Assembly (NCBI RefSeq): GCF_003020115.1
Contig: NZ_PYFX01000003.1
Location: forward strand, 186,001-250,000
DNA: 64,000 bases
Reading direction: 5' to 3'
DNA from: Bradyrhizobium sp. MOS002
GTDB lineage: Bacteria > Pseudomonadota > Alphaproteobacteria > Rhizobiales > Xanthobacteraceae
The position numbers were made by a program, and so were the translations under genes. The notes below the pieces were generated by a model. That model made no database searches. It saw only the letters and a list, made by a program, of their open reading frames with translations, and had not been told where the DNA came from. Below, in pieces: positions 9,272-18,016 of the stretch (the first letter of the stretch is position 1; every line of letters starts with the position of its first letter).

Positions 9272-10153
9272 CTATGCGAGCTTGACGTCGGGCTCCGCGC
9301 GACCGCGCGCGGATGCCTCCAACAGAAAGGTGTGGCCTGCTTGCGGATCGGCGGCACGCGCCGCCGCGTCCATGTCCTGCCAGGCCGAGGTGACGAGGAG
9401 ACGCGACAGATCAGGGCCGACGAAAGCGGGGCAGCTCGCCTGCTTTGCCGGCACGCTCAGCGAACGCAGCCGCTCGCCTTGCGGAGAGTAGACATCGATG
9501 CGGCTCGCGCCCCAACAGGCGTTCCAGATGTTTCCGTCGGCGTCGCACACCGAACCGTCGAGGCCGCCGATGCCGGTGTGGCGCAGCAACACCTTCGGCT
9601 CGCCGCGCGGCAGGCCGGTGACGGGATTGAGCGGCACCGCGTAGAGCACCGCGCGCGCGGTGTCGGCGAAGTAGCCGGTGGCGCCATCGGGCGAGAAACA
9701 GATCGAATTGGGAATGCTGATGCGCGGAAACAGCATCGAGATCTCGCCGTGATGGAACGCGTAGATCGCGCCTGCCCCTGCTTCCGCCTTGCGGCCCATG
9801 GTGCCGATCCAGAACGTGCCGGAGGGATGCACGCGGGCGTCGTTGGAGCGGGTCGCGGGATTGCCGGCTTCGAGCGGACAGAGCAGCGTCATCGCGCCGT
9901 CGGCAATTTTGCGGATATAGAGGCCGTCTTCCGCGACGATCAACTGCCGCTCGGTATCGATCCGCCCAAGTGCGCTCGCCATCCGGCCCAGCGCATGAAC
10001 GCGAATGCTGCCACGGCCGAGCTGCGCCTCGAACAGTCGCCCCTCGCGGATATCGAACCACCAGGCCGTGTCGGTCGTGACGTCATAGGTCGGCCCCTCG
10101 CCGAGATGGCAGGGATCGTCCGAAAGAACCGAGGTTGGCACCTGTTCCATCAT
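9272..10153 (-). CDS. SMP-30/gluconolactonase-family sugar lactonase
   Basis: This cytosolic six-bladed beta-propeller lactonase of about 293 residues has the metal-binding Glu in HLGEGPTYD near residue 17, the NDARVHPSGTFWIGTM blade, and GGLDGSVCDADGNIW with the catalytic Asp. It would open the aldono-lactone made by the dehydrogenase encoded at 11229. The ATG at 10153 overlaps the galM stop as ATGA. A second ATG at 10150 has better spacing from AGGAGG, so either may be used. Order with galM and the dehydrogenase fits a galactose or arabinose oxidation pathway. Confidence 0.88.
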   Translation of the reverse strand: MMEQVPTSVLSDDPCHLGEGPTYDVTTDTAWWFDIREGRLFEAQLGRGSIRVHALGRMASALGRIDTERQLIVAEDGLYIRKIADGAMTLLCPLEAGNPATRSNDARVHPSGTFWIGTMGRKAEAGAGAIYAFHHGEISMLFPRISIPNSICFSPDGATGYFADTARAVLYAVPLNPVTGLPRGEPKVLLRHTGIGGLDGSVCDADGNIWNACWGASRIDVYSPQGERLRSLSVPAKQASCPAFVGPDLSRLLVTSAWQDMDAAARAADPQAGHTFLLEASARGRAEPDVKLA

Positions 10154-11226
10154 GGCCTCCTCACTGCAAAGCGATAGACAGTGTGATGGCGATAGACCTC
10201 GCCAGGCGCAAGACGCGGGCTCGGGAAATCCGGCCGGTTCGGTGCGTCCGGCCAGATATGCGGCTCCAGGCACATGGCGTCCGACTGACGGTAGAGCTTG
10301 CCGCCCTTGCCCGAGATCGTGCCGTCGAGATAATTACCCGAATAAACCTGCAGACCGGGCTGATCGGTGAACAGCTCCATGACGCGCCCCGAGCGCGGCG
10401 CCTCCAGCCGCGCCGCGAGCGCAAGCTTGCCGTCACGCGCGAGACAGTAGGTGTGATCGTAGCCCCTGCCGTTGCGCAATTGCTGGTCGCTCTCGCGGAT
10501 GCGCTCGCCGACGGGCCGCGGCTCGCGGAAGTCGAACGGCGTGCCGGCCACGCTGCGCGGCGCCTCCGGCAATGGAATGGCCGTGGGATCGATCGCGAGG
10601 AAATGCCCGGCGGCGACCGTCAGCTTGTGATCGAGAATGGGCGTGCCTGATGTCGCGCCTTCCAGATTGAAGAAGCTGTGGTTGGTCAGGTTGACGATGG
10701 TCGGCCGGTCGGTCCGCGCCTCCATGAGAAGCGACAACTCGGTCGGGCCGGTGACGCGATAGGTCAGCCGAACGTCGAGACGACCGGGATAATTCTCTTC
10801 GCCGTGCGTGCTGACATAGGTCAGCGTGACCGCGGGCTCGGCGCCGACGTCGATCTCCGCAATGTCCCAGAGCTTGCGATCGAAGCCGTAAAGGCCGCCA
10901 TGCAATGCATTCGGACCGTTGTTGACGGGAAGCTGCACCGCCTCGCCGTCGAGCGAAAATTGTCCGTTGGCGATACGGTTGGCGTAGCGGCCGACGGTGG
11001 CACCGAAGAACTTCCGTTCAGCGAGATAGCCGGCGAACGCGTCATGGCCGAGCACGACATCGTCATGGCCACCCTTCGCATCCGGCGCGATCAAGGCCTG
11101 CAAGACTGCACCGTGGGTGATGATGCGCGCTTCGAACCCGCCCTCGCCGCGCAGCACGATGCGGTCCACCTTGCGGCCGTCCGGCAGCGTTCCGAAGACG
11201 TCTCTTTCTGTTTTCGATCCAGCCAT
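10150..11226 (-). CDS. galM: Aldose 1-epimerase (galactose mutarotase)
   Basis: This 358-residue GalM-fold enzyme interconverts alpha and beta anomers of the imported sugar so that the dehydrogenase receives its preferred form. Visible family elements are the GRYANRIANGQF segment, NNGPNALHGG with the catalytic His, TNHSFFNLEG, and a C-terminal VYSGNYLDGT. The ATG at 11226 is chosen over a TTG at 11232; it begins 2 bases after the dehydrogenase stop. Its place between dehydrogenase and lactonase supports a shared pathway. Confidence 0.92.
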   Translation of the reverse strand: MAGSKTERDVFGTLPDGRKVDRIVLRGEGGFEARIITHGAVLQALIAPDAKGGHDDVVLGHDAFAGYLAERKFFGATVGRYANRIANGQFSLDGEAVQLPVNNGPNALHGGLYGFDRKLWDIAEIDVGAEPAVTLTYVSTHGEENYPGRLDVRLTYRVTGPTELSLLMEARTDRPTIVNLTNHSFFNLEGATSGTPILDHKLTVAAGHFLAIDPTAIPLPEAPRSVAGTPFDFREPRPVGERIRESDQQLRNGRGYDHTYCLARDGKLALAARLEAPRSGRVMELFTDQPGLQVYSGNYLDGTISGKGGKLYRQSDAMCLEPHIWPDAPNRPDFPSPRLAPGEVYRHHTVYRFAVRRP

Positions 11227-11228
11227 GA

Positions 11229-12155
11229 TCAATCCACAAACGGTTCGACGATCGTGCGCCTGCCGAGCAGGAAGGCGTCCGCAACGAGACGAAGCGGCGC
11301 CAAATCGACATCGCTCGCGCCTGTCGCGGCGAGCGTGACGAAGCGCCGGTAAAGCTCCCGATATTCCTCATCGGGCGCCTCGGCAACGGTCTTGCCGTCG
11401 ATCTCCATGATCCGGCCGCCGCGGGATAGCGTCATCCGGCCCTGGTCGGTTTCGACGAGGATATCCCAGCTCTGCGGCCCGGTCTGGCGGAAATCGAACT
11501 CGGCGGTCACAGGCAGGCCGTCGATGTCGGTCAGCGTCAGGTTCGCGGCGATCGGCGCCTGGCAATTGGCGGGGAAGGCGAGCTCGGCCGCGGTGACGAA
11601 CACGGGCTTCGGCAGGACCCTGGTCAGGATCGACAGCGCATTGATGCCGGGATCGAACACCCCGAGCCCGCCCGGCTCCCAGATCCAGGCCTGCCCGGGA
11701 TGCCAGACGCGGACGTCCTCCTTCCAATTGATGTGGACGGAAGTGATGCGCCGCGCCGCGAGCCACGCGCGCGCCGGCTCGACCGCCGGCGCATGGCGCG
11801 AATGCCAGGTCGCGAACAATGTTCGCTTGGCCTCATCCGCCATCGCGATCAACGGATCGAGCTCGGCGACGCCGGCGCCGGGCGGCTTCTCCAGCATGAC
11901 GTGCTTGCCGGCTGCGAGTGCGACGACGGCCTGGGCGCGGCGCACTTGAGGCGGCGTGCAGAGCGACACTGCGTCGATCGGCGGACCTTTTTCCAGCAGC
12001 TCTTCGATGGTCGCGAAATACGGCAGATCCGGCAGCGAGGCATTGCGGCTGGCGACGGCCGCCAGCGTCGCGCCGGGAACCGCCGCGATGGCCCCGACAT
12101 GCTGGTCCCGCGCGATCTTGCCGAAGCCGACGATGGCGATGCGAAGTTCAGTCAC
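11229..12155 (-). CDS. D-galactose/L-arabinose 1-dehydrogenase, Gfo/Idh/MocA family
   Basis: This 308-residue NAD(P)-dependent oxidoreductase has the Rossmann motif GFGKIA at residues 10-15 and the EKP catalytic motif at residues 89-91. Its small size and close operon with an SMP-30 lactonase and mutarotase match bacterial D-galactose 1-dehydrogenase, and also the Azospirillum-type L-arabinose 1-dehydrogenase. It would oxidise the aldose to its lactone. The start overlaps the GntR-type regulator stop by four bases. Sequence alone does not separate galactose from arabinose specificity, since many members accept both. Confidence 0.85.
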   Translation of the reverse strand: MTELRIAIVGFGKIARDQHVGAIAAVPGATLAAVASRNASLPDLPYFATIEELLEKGPPIDAVSLCTPPQVRRAQAVVALAAGKHVMLEKPPGAGVAELDPLIAMADEAKRTLFATWHSRHAPAVEPARAWLAARRITSVHINWKEDVRVWHPGQAWIWEPGGLGVFDPGINALSILTRVLPKPVFVTAAELAFPANCQAPIAANLTLTDIDGLPVTAEFDFRQTGPQSWDILVETDQGRMTLSRGGRIMEIDGKTVAEAPDEEYRELYRRFVTLAATGASDVDLAPLRLVADAFLLGRRTIVEPFVD

Positions 12156-12931
12156 GATCTTTCTCCAGCTTCGGCGGACGGCAGCGCTTCGGCCGGTACA
12201 GTCTCGATCACTGTACCCTCATGGCGGCGCATGCCGTTGTGAATGACGTAGACCATCGCCTCCGACGCAGTCGCGGCATCACCGGCGGCGATGGCATCGA
12301 CGATCTTCTGATGCCAGAGCAGAACGGTGTCGCGGTCCTCCGGTTCGACCGGTGCGCTGAGCAGGAACGAGGCGCGCAACGCAGCCTCGATGACGTGCCC
12401 GATCGAGCGCATGAACAGATTACCGGACGCCCGCGCCACGCCGACATGAAGCGCGAGGTCGGCATCGGCAAAGCCGACGGAATCGGAAGCTTCAAGCCGC
12501 ATCCGCTCCATGCAACGCCGGAGCTCGGCGAGGTCCTGCTCCGACCGCTGCGCCGCCGCCAGCATCGCCGCGCGCGGCTCGACCGCGAGGCGGATCTCGG
12601 CGAGGTCGTTGAGGAAGCGCTTGTCGATCCCGGCGTCCAGGTGCCAGGCCAGCACGTCGGCGTCGAACATGTTCCAGGCGACGCGCTCACGCACGACGGT
12701 GCCGACGCGCGCCTTGGTGGTGAGCAGGCCCTTGGCCACCAGCGTCTTCACGCTCTCGCGCAGCACCGGCCGCGACACGCCGAACATCGCGATCATCTCG
12801 GCATCGCCCGGCAGCCGCGTCCCCTCCGCGTAACGGCCGGCGATGATGTCGACGCCGATCGAGCGGGCCACCTCCGCGTGATTGGAGTGCGCCCGGCGCG
12901 TCGGGATGACGAGGATGCGCGAGGTGGTCAT
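12152..12931 (-). CDS. FadR-type GntR-family transcriptional regulator
   Basis: This regulator of about 259 residues has an N-terminal winged helix (GTRLPGDAEMIAMFGVSRPVLRES, about residues 38-61) and an FCD ligand-binding domain with metal-ligand-like residues. The ATG at 12931 overlaps the upstream permease stop as ATGA; longer starts only add a low-complexity leader. It sits inside the sugar oxidation/import operon, so it likely senses a sugar acid and represses that operon. A TAGTCA-N7-TGACTA palindrome at 17630-17648, upstream of ytfQ, is a candidate operator. Confidence 0.88.
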   Translation of the reverse strand: MTTSRILVIPTRRAHSNHAEVARSIGVDIIAGRYAEGTRLPGDAEMIAMFGVSRPVLRESVKTLVAKGLLTTKARVGTVVRERVAWNMFDADVLAWHLDAGIDKRFLNDLAEIRLAVEPRAAMLAAAQRSEQDLAELRRCMERMRLEASDSVGFADADLALHVGVARASGNLFMRSIGHVIEAALRASFLLSAPVEPEDRDTVLLWHQKIVDAIAAGDAATASEAMVYVIHNGMRRHEGTVIETVPAEALPSAEAGERS

Positions 12932-13908
12932 GAGACTGCTCCCGCGCGCTTTGCCACCGGCCGGCGCGCGAGCGCGACCAACCCCTGTTGCAAGGCGATG
13001 AAAGCGAACAGCAGCACGCCGGTCGCGATCTTGGTCCACCAACTCGACAGCGTCCCGTCGAAATTGATGTAGGTCTGGATCATGCCCTGGATCAGCACGC
13101 CGAGGAAGGTGCCGATCGCCGAGCCTTGCCCGCCCGTGAGCAGCGTGCCGCCGATCACGACGGCCGCGATGGTGTCGAGCTCGACGCCGACGGCGGAGAG
13201 CGAGTAGCCGGCGCTGGTATAAAAGGAGAAGACGATGCCGGCGATGCCTGCAAGCAGACTCGACAGCATGTAGATCTTCACCGTCATCCTGCCGACGGCG
13301 ACGCCCATCAGGCTCGCGGTCGCCCGGCTGCCGCCGAGCGCATAGACATTGGCGCCGAACCGGGTGAGCTGCAGCAGCAATGCGCCGCCGATCACGATCG
13401 CAAGCATGATGATCGCGACCGCCGTCAAGCGTCCACCGCCGGGTAGTCGCAGGGCGAAGTCCGACACGGTGGAATAGATCGGTGCTGTGATCGGCACCGA
13501 TTCCGTCGAGAGCAGGAAGCTGGCGCCACGGGCCAGGAACATGCCGGCGAGTGTCACGATGAAAGGCGGCAGATCGAAGACATGGATCACCGCGCCCATC
13601 GCCGCGCCGAAGGCTGCCGAGAGCGCGAGAATGGCCACGAAGGCGACCAGGGGCGGCATTCCCCAGCGCTCGATCGCCAGCGCGACGAACACCGTGGTGA
13701 AGCCGATCACCGAGCCGACCGAGAGATCGATGCCGCCGGAAATGACGACGAAGGTCATGCCGGTCGCGACGATGCCGAGGAAGGCGTTGTCGGTGAGGAG
13801 GTTGCCGACCACGCGGGTCGAGGCGATGTTGGGAAACTGCACCGCGCAGAGCGCGAATCCCGCGACGAGCACGATCGCCGTGATGAGGACGGGCGGCAGG
13901 CCTTTCAT
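12928..13908 (-). CDS. yjfF: Sugar ABC transporter permease, YjfF family
   Basis: This 326-residue inner-membrane permease carries the GGIDLSVGSVIGFTTV signature at about residues 58-73. It is the second of two paired permeases, as in the E. coli galactofuranose importer YtfQRT-YjfF. It overlaps the preceding ytfT stop (ATGA), which fixes the start at MKGLPPVLI. In rhizobia and Azospirillum, relatives of this system carry L-arabinose or galactose in furanose form. That role fits the mutarotase and dehydrogenase downstream. Confidence 0.9.
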   Translation of the reverse strand: MKGLPPVLITAIVLVAGFALCAVQFPNIASTRVVGNLLTDNAFLGIVATGMTFVVISGGIDLSVGSVIGFTTVFVALAIERWGMPPLVAFVAILALSAAFGAAMGAVIHVFDLPPFIVTLAGMFLARGASFLLSTESVPITAPIYSTVSDFALRLPGGGRLTAVAIIMLAIVIGGALLLQLTRFGANVYALGGSRATASLMGVAVGRMTVKIYMLSSLLAGIAGIVFSFYTSAGYSLSAVGVELDTIAAVVIGGTLLTGGQGSAIGTFLGVLIQGMIQTYINFDGTLSSWWTKIATGVLLFAFIALQQGLVALARRPVAKRAGAVS

Positions 13909-14897
13909 GCCTTGGTCCCCCGCAGCCGCGTCACGACTCCGGCAAAGCCGGACAGCTTCGGCGATTGCAGCAGCAGCACGGCGAGCACCACCACCGCCTT
14001 GACCAGCAAATTGAACTCCGGCGGATAGCCCGACAGCAGAATGCCGGTGTTCATGGTCTGGATGATCAGCGCGCCGAGCACGGCCAGCACGAGGCTGAAG
14101 CGGCCGCCGAACAGCGAGGTGCCGCCGATCACCACCGCGAGGATGGCGTCGAGCTCGAGCCAGAGGCCGGCATTGTTGGCATCCGCGCCCATGATGTCGG
14201 CCGCCGCGATGACACCGGCCAGCGCAGCGCAAACGCCGCACCAGACATAGACCGCCAAAATCATTGCGCGCGTGCCGACGCCGGCAAGCTCGCTCGCCCG
14301 CGCATTGCCGCCAGTTGCCTCGATCAGCAATCCGAGTGCCGAGCCGCGCACCACCGCGCCGGTGAGGATCAACATTCCCAGCGCGATCGCGACCGGCACC
14401 GGCAGGCCTAGAATAGAGCCATTGCCGAGCCAGACCAGATCGGGCGAGGAGAAGGTCACGATGCGCCCCTCGGTAATGAGCTGGGCGACGCCGCGTCCCG
14501 CGACCATCAGGATCAAGGTCGCCACGATCGGCTGCATGCCGAGCACCGCGACGAGAAATCCATTCCACAACCCGCAGATCAGGCCCGCGCCGAGCGCAGC
14601 TGCCAGCACCACGGCCAGACTATGGGTGTCGGCGAGGCTCGCCGCGATCGCTCCCGAGATGGCCATGACCGCGCCGACCGACAGATCGATGCCCCGCGTC
14701 GCAATCACCAGCACCATGCCGAGCGAGAGCAGCGCCACCGGCGTGCCGCGGTTGAGCACGTCGACCAGGCTGCCGAACAGCCGGCCGTCCTGGAGGCGCA
14801 GGTCGAAGAATTGCGGCGACACCACCCGATCGACCGCAAGGATGACGATCAACGCGAGGATCTGGGCAAGGCCGCGGCGCGGCAACAGGCCGGTCAT
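13905..14897 (-). CDS. ytfT: Sugar ABC transporter permease, YtfT family
   Basis: This 330-residue permease with about eight to ten membrane segments carries the TRGIDLSVGAVMAISG signature near residue 67. It forms a heterodimeric channel with YjfF. It overlaps ytfR by four bases upstream and yjfF by four bases downstream, so ytfR, ytfT, yjfF and the GntR regulator gene are translationally coupled in a chain. Confidence 0.9.
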   Translation of the reverse strand: MTGLLPRRGLAQILALIVILAVDRVVSPQFFDLRLQDGRLFGSLVDVLNRGTPVALLSLGMVLVIATRGIDLSVGAVMAISGAIAASLADTHSLAVVLAAALGAGLICGLWNGFLVAVLGMQPIVATLILMVAGRGVAQLITEGRIVTFSSPDLVWLGNGSILGLPVPVAIALGMLILTGAVVRGSALGLLIEATGGNARASELAGVGTRAMILAVYVWCGVCAALAGVIAAADIMGADANNAGLWLELDAILAVVIGGTSLFGGRFSLVLAVLGALIIQTMNTGILLSGYPPEFNLLVKAVVVLAVLLLQSPKLSGFAGVVTRLRGTKA

Positions 14898-16438
14898 GCC
14901 CGTCCCTCATGCGCAACACTGGCGCCATCGGCGGCGATGGCGGCGAGAATGCTGCCGACGTCGATGGCCTCGCCCGCGAGCTCCTCGACATGGGCGCGAT
15001 CGCGCAGCACCACCACGCGATCGGAATAGGTCACGATCTCGTCGAGCTCGGAGGAGATCACGAGCAGCGCAAGCCCGTCGTCGCAGAGCTCGCGGATCAG
15101 GCGGATGATCTCGGCGTGCGCGCCGACGTCGATGCCGCGGGTCGGCTCGTCCAGCACGAGCAGCCGCGGCGAGGTCGCAAGCCAGCGTGCCAGCAGCACC
15201 TTCTGCTGATTGCCGCCGGACAACAGGCCGACGGGACGCTCCGGATCGGGCGGGCGGATGTCGAGCATCTTGACGTAACGGCTTGCGATTTCGTCCTGCT
15301 CGCGTCGCGACAGAGGCCGATGCAGACCGCGCTTGGCCTGGAGCGCGAGCACGATGTTCTCGCGCACGGTGAGCTCGGCGACGATGCCGTCGGTCTTGCG
15401 CTCCTCAGGGCAATAGCCAAAGCCGTGGCGCACGCCGTCGCGCGGCGACTGAAGCCGGACAGGCGCGCCTTCCACCCTCGCCTGCCCGCGATCGGCGCGC
15501 TCGGCGCCGAACACCAGCCGCGCCGTTTCGGTCCGGCCCGAGCCGAGCAGACCGGCGAGACCGACGACCTCGCCATGCCGCAGCTCGAGATTGAACGGCG
15601 CGACATAGCCGGCCTTGCCGTAACCCTCGAAGCTCGCACAGACTTCACGCGTCGTCTGTGCGCCTGCCGATGCCCGCGCGCTGGTGGTCTCGGCCAGCTC
15701 GCGGCCGAGCATCATCCGGATCAGCTCGAGCCGCGACAGCGACGCGGTCTCGCGCTCGTCGACCAGGCGGCCATTTCGCAAAACGGTGATGCGATCGGAA
15801 ATCTCGTAGACCTGGTCGAGAAAATGGCTGACGAAGACGATGCCGATGCCGCGCTTGGCGAGCTGGCGCATGATGCGAAAGAGGATCTCGACCTCATGGC
15901 GGTCGAGACTCGCGGTCGGCTCGTCCAGGATCAGCACGCGCGCCGACAGATCGACGGCGCGCGCAATCGCGGTGACATGCTGGATCGCCACCGAATAATT
16001 GCCAAGCGGCGCTGATACGTCGATGTCGAGACCGAAATCCGCGAGCAGCGTTTTCGCACGGCGTCGCATCTCGCCTTCGCGGACGATGCCGAAACGCATC
16101 GGCTGGCGGTCGAGGAACAGGTTCTGCGCCACCGAAAGGTTCGGCAGCAGATTGACCTCCTGGTAGACGGTGGCGATGCCGGCCTGAAGCGCGGCCTTGG
16201 CCGATCGCGGCGCGACCTCCTCGCCGCCAAGCCGGACAATGCCGGCGTCGCGCGGAAACACGCCGGTGACGACCTTGATCAGCGTGGACTTGCCGGCGCC
16301 GTTCTCGCCGAGCAGCGCATGGATCTCGCCGGCGCGCAGCGTGAAGTCGACCTCCTGCAACGCGCGAACCGCACCGAAACTCTTGCTGATCCCGCGCACC
16401 TCCAGCAGGGAAGCAGCAGGATCAAGGCTGTTCTCCAT
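14894..16438 (-). CDS. ytfR: Galactofuranose-type ABC transporter, fused ATP-binding protein
   Basis: This 514-residue fused double ATPase has Walker A GENGAGKST at residues 44-52 and first Walker B VLILDEPTASLDRHE. The second domain has a degenerate P-loop (GLLGSGRTE), the signature LLSGGNQQKVLLARW and Walker B LLVLDEPTRGIDVG. The ATG at 16438 (MENSLDPAAS) is chosen because upstream extensions run through the hairpin that follows ytfQ. It energises the YtfT/YjfF permease pair. It is clearly paralogous to MmsA in the same window. Confidence 0.92.
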   Translation of the reverse strand: MENSLDPAASLLEVRGISKSFGAVRALQEVDFTLRAGEIHALLGENGAGKSTLIKVVTGVFPRDAGIVRLGGEEVAPRSAKAALQAGIATVYQEVNLLPNLSVAQNLFLDRQPMRFGIVREGEMRRRAKTLLADFGLDIDVSAPLGNYSVAIQHVTAIARAVDLSARVLILDEPTASLDRHEVEILFRIMRQLAKRGIGIVFVSHFLDQVYEISDRITVLRNGRLVDERETASLSRLELIRMMLGRELAETTSARASAGAQTTREVCASFEGYGKAGYVAPFNLELRHGEVVGLAGLLGSGRTETARLVFGAERADRGQARVEGAPVRLQSPRDGVRHGFGYCPEERKTDGIVAELTVRENIVLALQAKRGLHRPLSRREQDEIASRYVKMLDIRPPDPERPVGLLSGGNQQKVLLARWLATSPRLLVLDEPTRGIDVGAHAEIIRLIRELCDDGLALLVISSELDEIVTYSDRVVVLRDRAHVEELAGEAIDVGSILAAIAADGASVAHEGRA

Positions 16439-16517
16439 AACGACGTCACTCCCACCGGCGCCCGCTTGCGATGCGGACGCCCCGCCTATTCGTTCGCGCA
16501 GCGGATACGAAGGGGGT

Positions 16518-16541
16518 GCCGGACCACAATGGTGGTCCGGC
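16518..16541. repeat. Perfect 10-bp stem-loop between ytfQ and ytfR
   Basis: GCCGGACCAC (16518-16527) pairs with GTGGTCCGGC (16532-16541) across a 4-base loop, 12 bases after the ytfQ stop on the transcribed strand. No U-run follows. It is well placed to stabilise the ytfQ message and lower expression of the membrane and ATPase genes. Confidence 0.7.
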
Positions 16542-16553
16542 GAGGCGCCCGCC

Positions 16554-17519
16554 TCAATAACCGAGGCCCTTCTTGCTGTCGTATTCCTTCTGCGGATTGT
16601 CGGTGGCGGTGAGAAGGCGGGATTCGGTCTGAATCCATTTCGGCGGAACGGTGCCCTTCTCCTTGAACGCCGCGACCGCATCGAAGGCCGGACCGGCCAT
16701 GTTCGGCGTCAGCTCGACCGTGGCATTGGCTTCGCCGGCGACCATCGCCTTGAAGATGTCGGGGACCGCATCGATCGAGACGGTGAGGATCTCCTTGCCC
16801 GGCTTGAGGCCGGCTTCCTTCATCGCCTGGATCGCGCCGACCATCATGTCGTCGTTGTGCGCATAGACCGCGCAGATCGACTTGCCGCCGCCTTCGGCCT
16901 TGATGAAGCTTTCCATCACTTCCTTGCCCTTGGCGCGGGTGAAATCGCCGGTCTGGCTGCGCACCACCTTCAGGTTCGCATGCTTGGCGATGGCGGTGTC
17001 AAAACCTTTCTTGCGGTTGGCGGCGACGCTGGCGCCGACCGTGCCCTGCAATTCGACGATGTTGCAGGCCTTGGCCCCGACGGTCTTCGCCAGCCAGTCG
17101 CCCGCGACCTCGCCTTCATGCACGCTGTCGGATGTCACGGCGGTGAGATAGAGCTCCTTGCCGGAGGGATCGATGTCGCGGTCGAGCAGCACGACCGGGA
17201 TCTTGGCCTCCTTGGCTTCCTTCAGCACCGAGTCCCAGCCGGTCGAGACGACGGGCGCGAGGAAGATCGCATCGACGTTCTGCGCGATGAAGGAGCGGAT
17301 CGCCTTGATCTGGTTCTCCTGCTTCTGCTGCGCGTCGGCGATCTTGAGATTGACCTTGCGCTTGGAAGCCTCCTGCTTGGAGACCGAGGTCTCGGCCGCG
17401 CGCCAGCCGGATTCCGATCCGATCTGCGAGAAGCCGATAGTGAACTCGGCGGCGTTCGCCGGCAGCGCGAGCAGCAACGCCGCCGAGGCAGTTGCCGCAA
17501 AGAGGGCTTTGAGGGTCAT
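16554..17519 (-). CDS. ytfQ: Galactofuranose-type ABC transporter substrate-binding protein
   Basis: This 321-residue periplasmic protein of the type I sugar-binding fold has a signal peptide of about 22 residues (cleavage near ANA-AEF). The mature start FTIGFSQIGSESGWR is characteristic of YtfQ. The ATG at 17519 (MTLKALFAA) has GGGAGA 8 bases upstream. It is the first gene of the ytfQRT-yjfF operon. Known homologues bind furanose forms of galactose or arabinose; which is bound here is open. Confidence 0.92.
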   Translation of the reverse strand: MTLKALFAATASAALLLALPANAAEFTIGFSQIGSESGWRAAETSVSKQEASKRKVNLKIADAQQKQENQIKAIRSFIAQNVDAIFLAPVVSTGWDSVLKEAKEAKIPVVLLDRDIDPSGKELYLTAVTSDSVHEGEVAGDWLAKTVGAKACNIVELQGTVGASVAANRKKGFDTAIAKHANLKVVRSQTGDFTRAKGKEVMESFIKAEGGGKSICAVYAHNDDMMVGAIQAMKEAGLKPGKEILTVSIDAVPDIFKAMVAGEANATVELTPNMAGPAFDAVAAFKEKGTVPPKWIQTESRLLTATDNPQKEYDSKKGLGY

Positions 17520-17629
17520 CAGGCGTGTCTCCCAAAATGTTATCCGGGGCGCCAAGTTGGTAGCATCGCACCCGCAGGCCGACCTTTGAGGCGGCGGGAG
17601 GGACTATTTCACGGAAGTTTGGTTCCGAC

Positions 17630-17648
17630 TAGTCATATTATCTGACTA
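17630..17648. promoter_or_regulatory. Candidate GntR-type operator upstream of ytfQ
   Basis: TAGTCA (17630-17635) and TGACTA (17643-17648) form a perfect 6-bp inverted repeat with a 7-base AT-rich centre. The centre reads GATAATA on the minus strand and could serve as a -10 element. It lies 111 bp upstream of ytfQ. The FadR-type regulator in the same operon is the obvious candidate to bind it. No other gene is seen in the 497 bases between 17520 and 18016. Confidence 0.5.
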
Positions 17649-17819
17649 TTTGGAGGGGAACACGCGTTGGCAGGATGGACGGCTCTATGACACGCCCAGA
17701 GCGATTTTGTTCCAAGGATGCAACGGGGAGATGAAGGAAAATTGTGCGGGCTGACGCGATAACAACGGCGCGCTCCCGACGGGGAAAGACGACAGTTACC
17801 CTCGCAAGCTCTCCTCCTC

Positions 17820-17897
17820 GTCATTGCGAGCGTAGCGAAGCAATCCAGAATCTTTCCGCGGAGGGACTCTGGATTGCTTCGCTGCGCTCGCAATGAC
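17820..17897. repeat. Interspersed palindromic repeat, family R2
   Basis: GTCATTGCGAGCG at the left end is mirrored by CGCTCGCAATGAC at the right end, with GAAGCAATCCAGA and TCTGGATTGCTTC as an inner inverted pair. It forms one long hairpin in the gap between ytfQ and the FAH-family gene. Such elements are common in Bradyrhizobium intergenic DNA. Confidence 0.75.
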
Positions 17898-17946
17898 GGT
17901 GTGGATGGAGCTCTGCGTAGATCGACCAAATCGACTCGTGGAGAGT

Positions 17947-18010
17947 CCCCCTCACCCTGAATTCGCGCCTCGCGCGAATTCAGGCCCCTACCCGCACACG
18001 GGGAGAGGCG
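17947..18010. repeat. Palindromic repeat, family R3, near the FAH-gene 3' end
   Basis: CCTGAATTCGCG (17956-17967) is mirrored by CGCGAATTCAGG (17973-17984) with a 5-base loop, inside a CCCTCACCCTGA...GGGGAGAGG frame. It ends a few bases before the stop of the FAH-family gene and may act as a transcript end for it. Confidence 0.65.
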
Positions 18011-18016
18011 AAGGAG

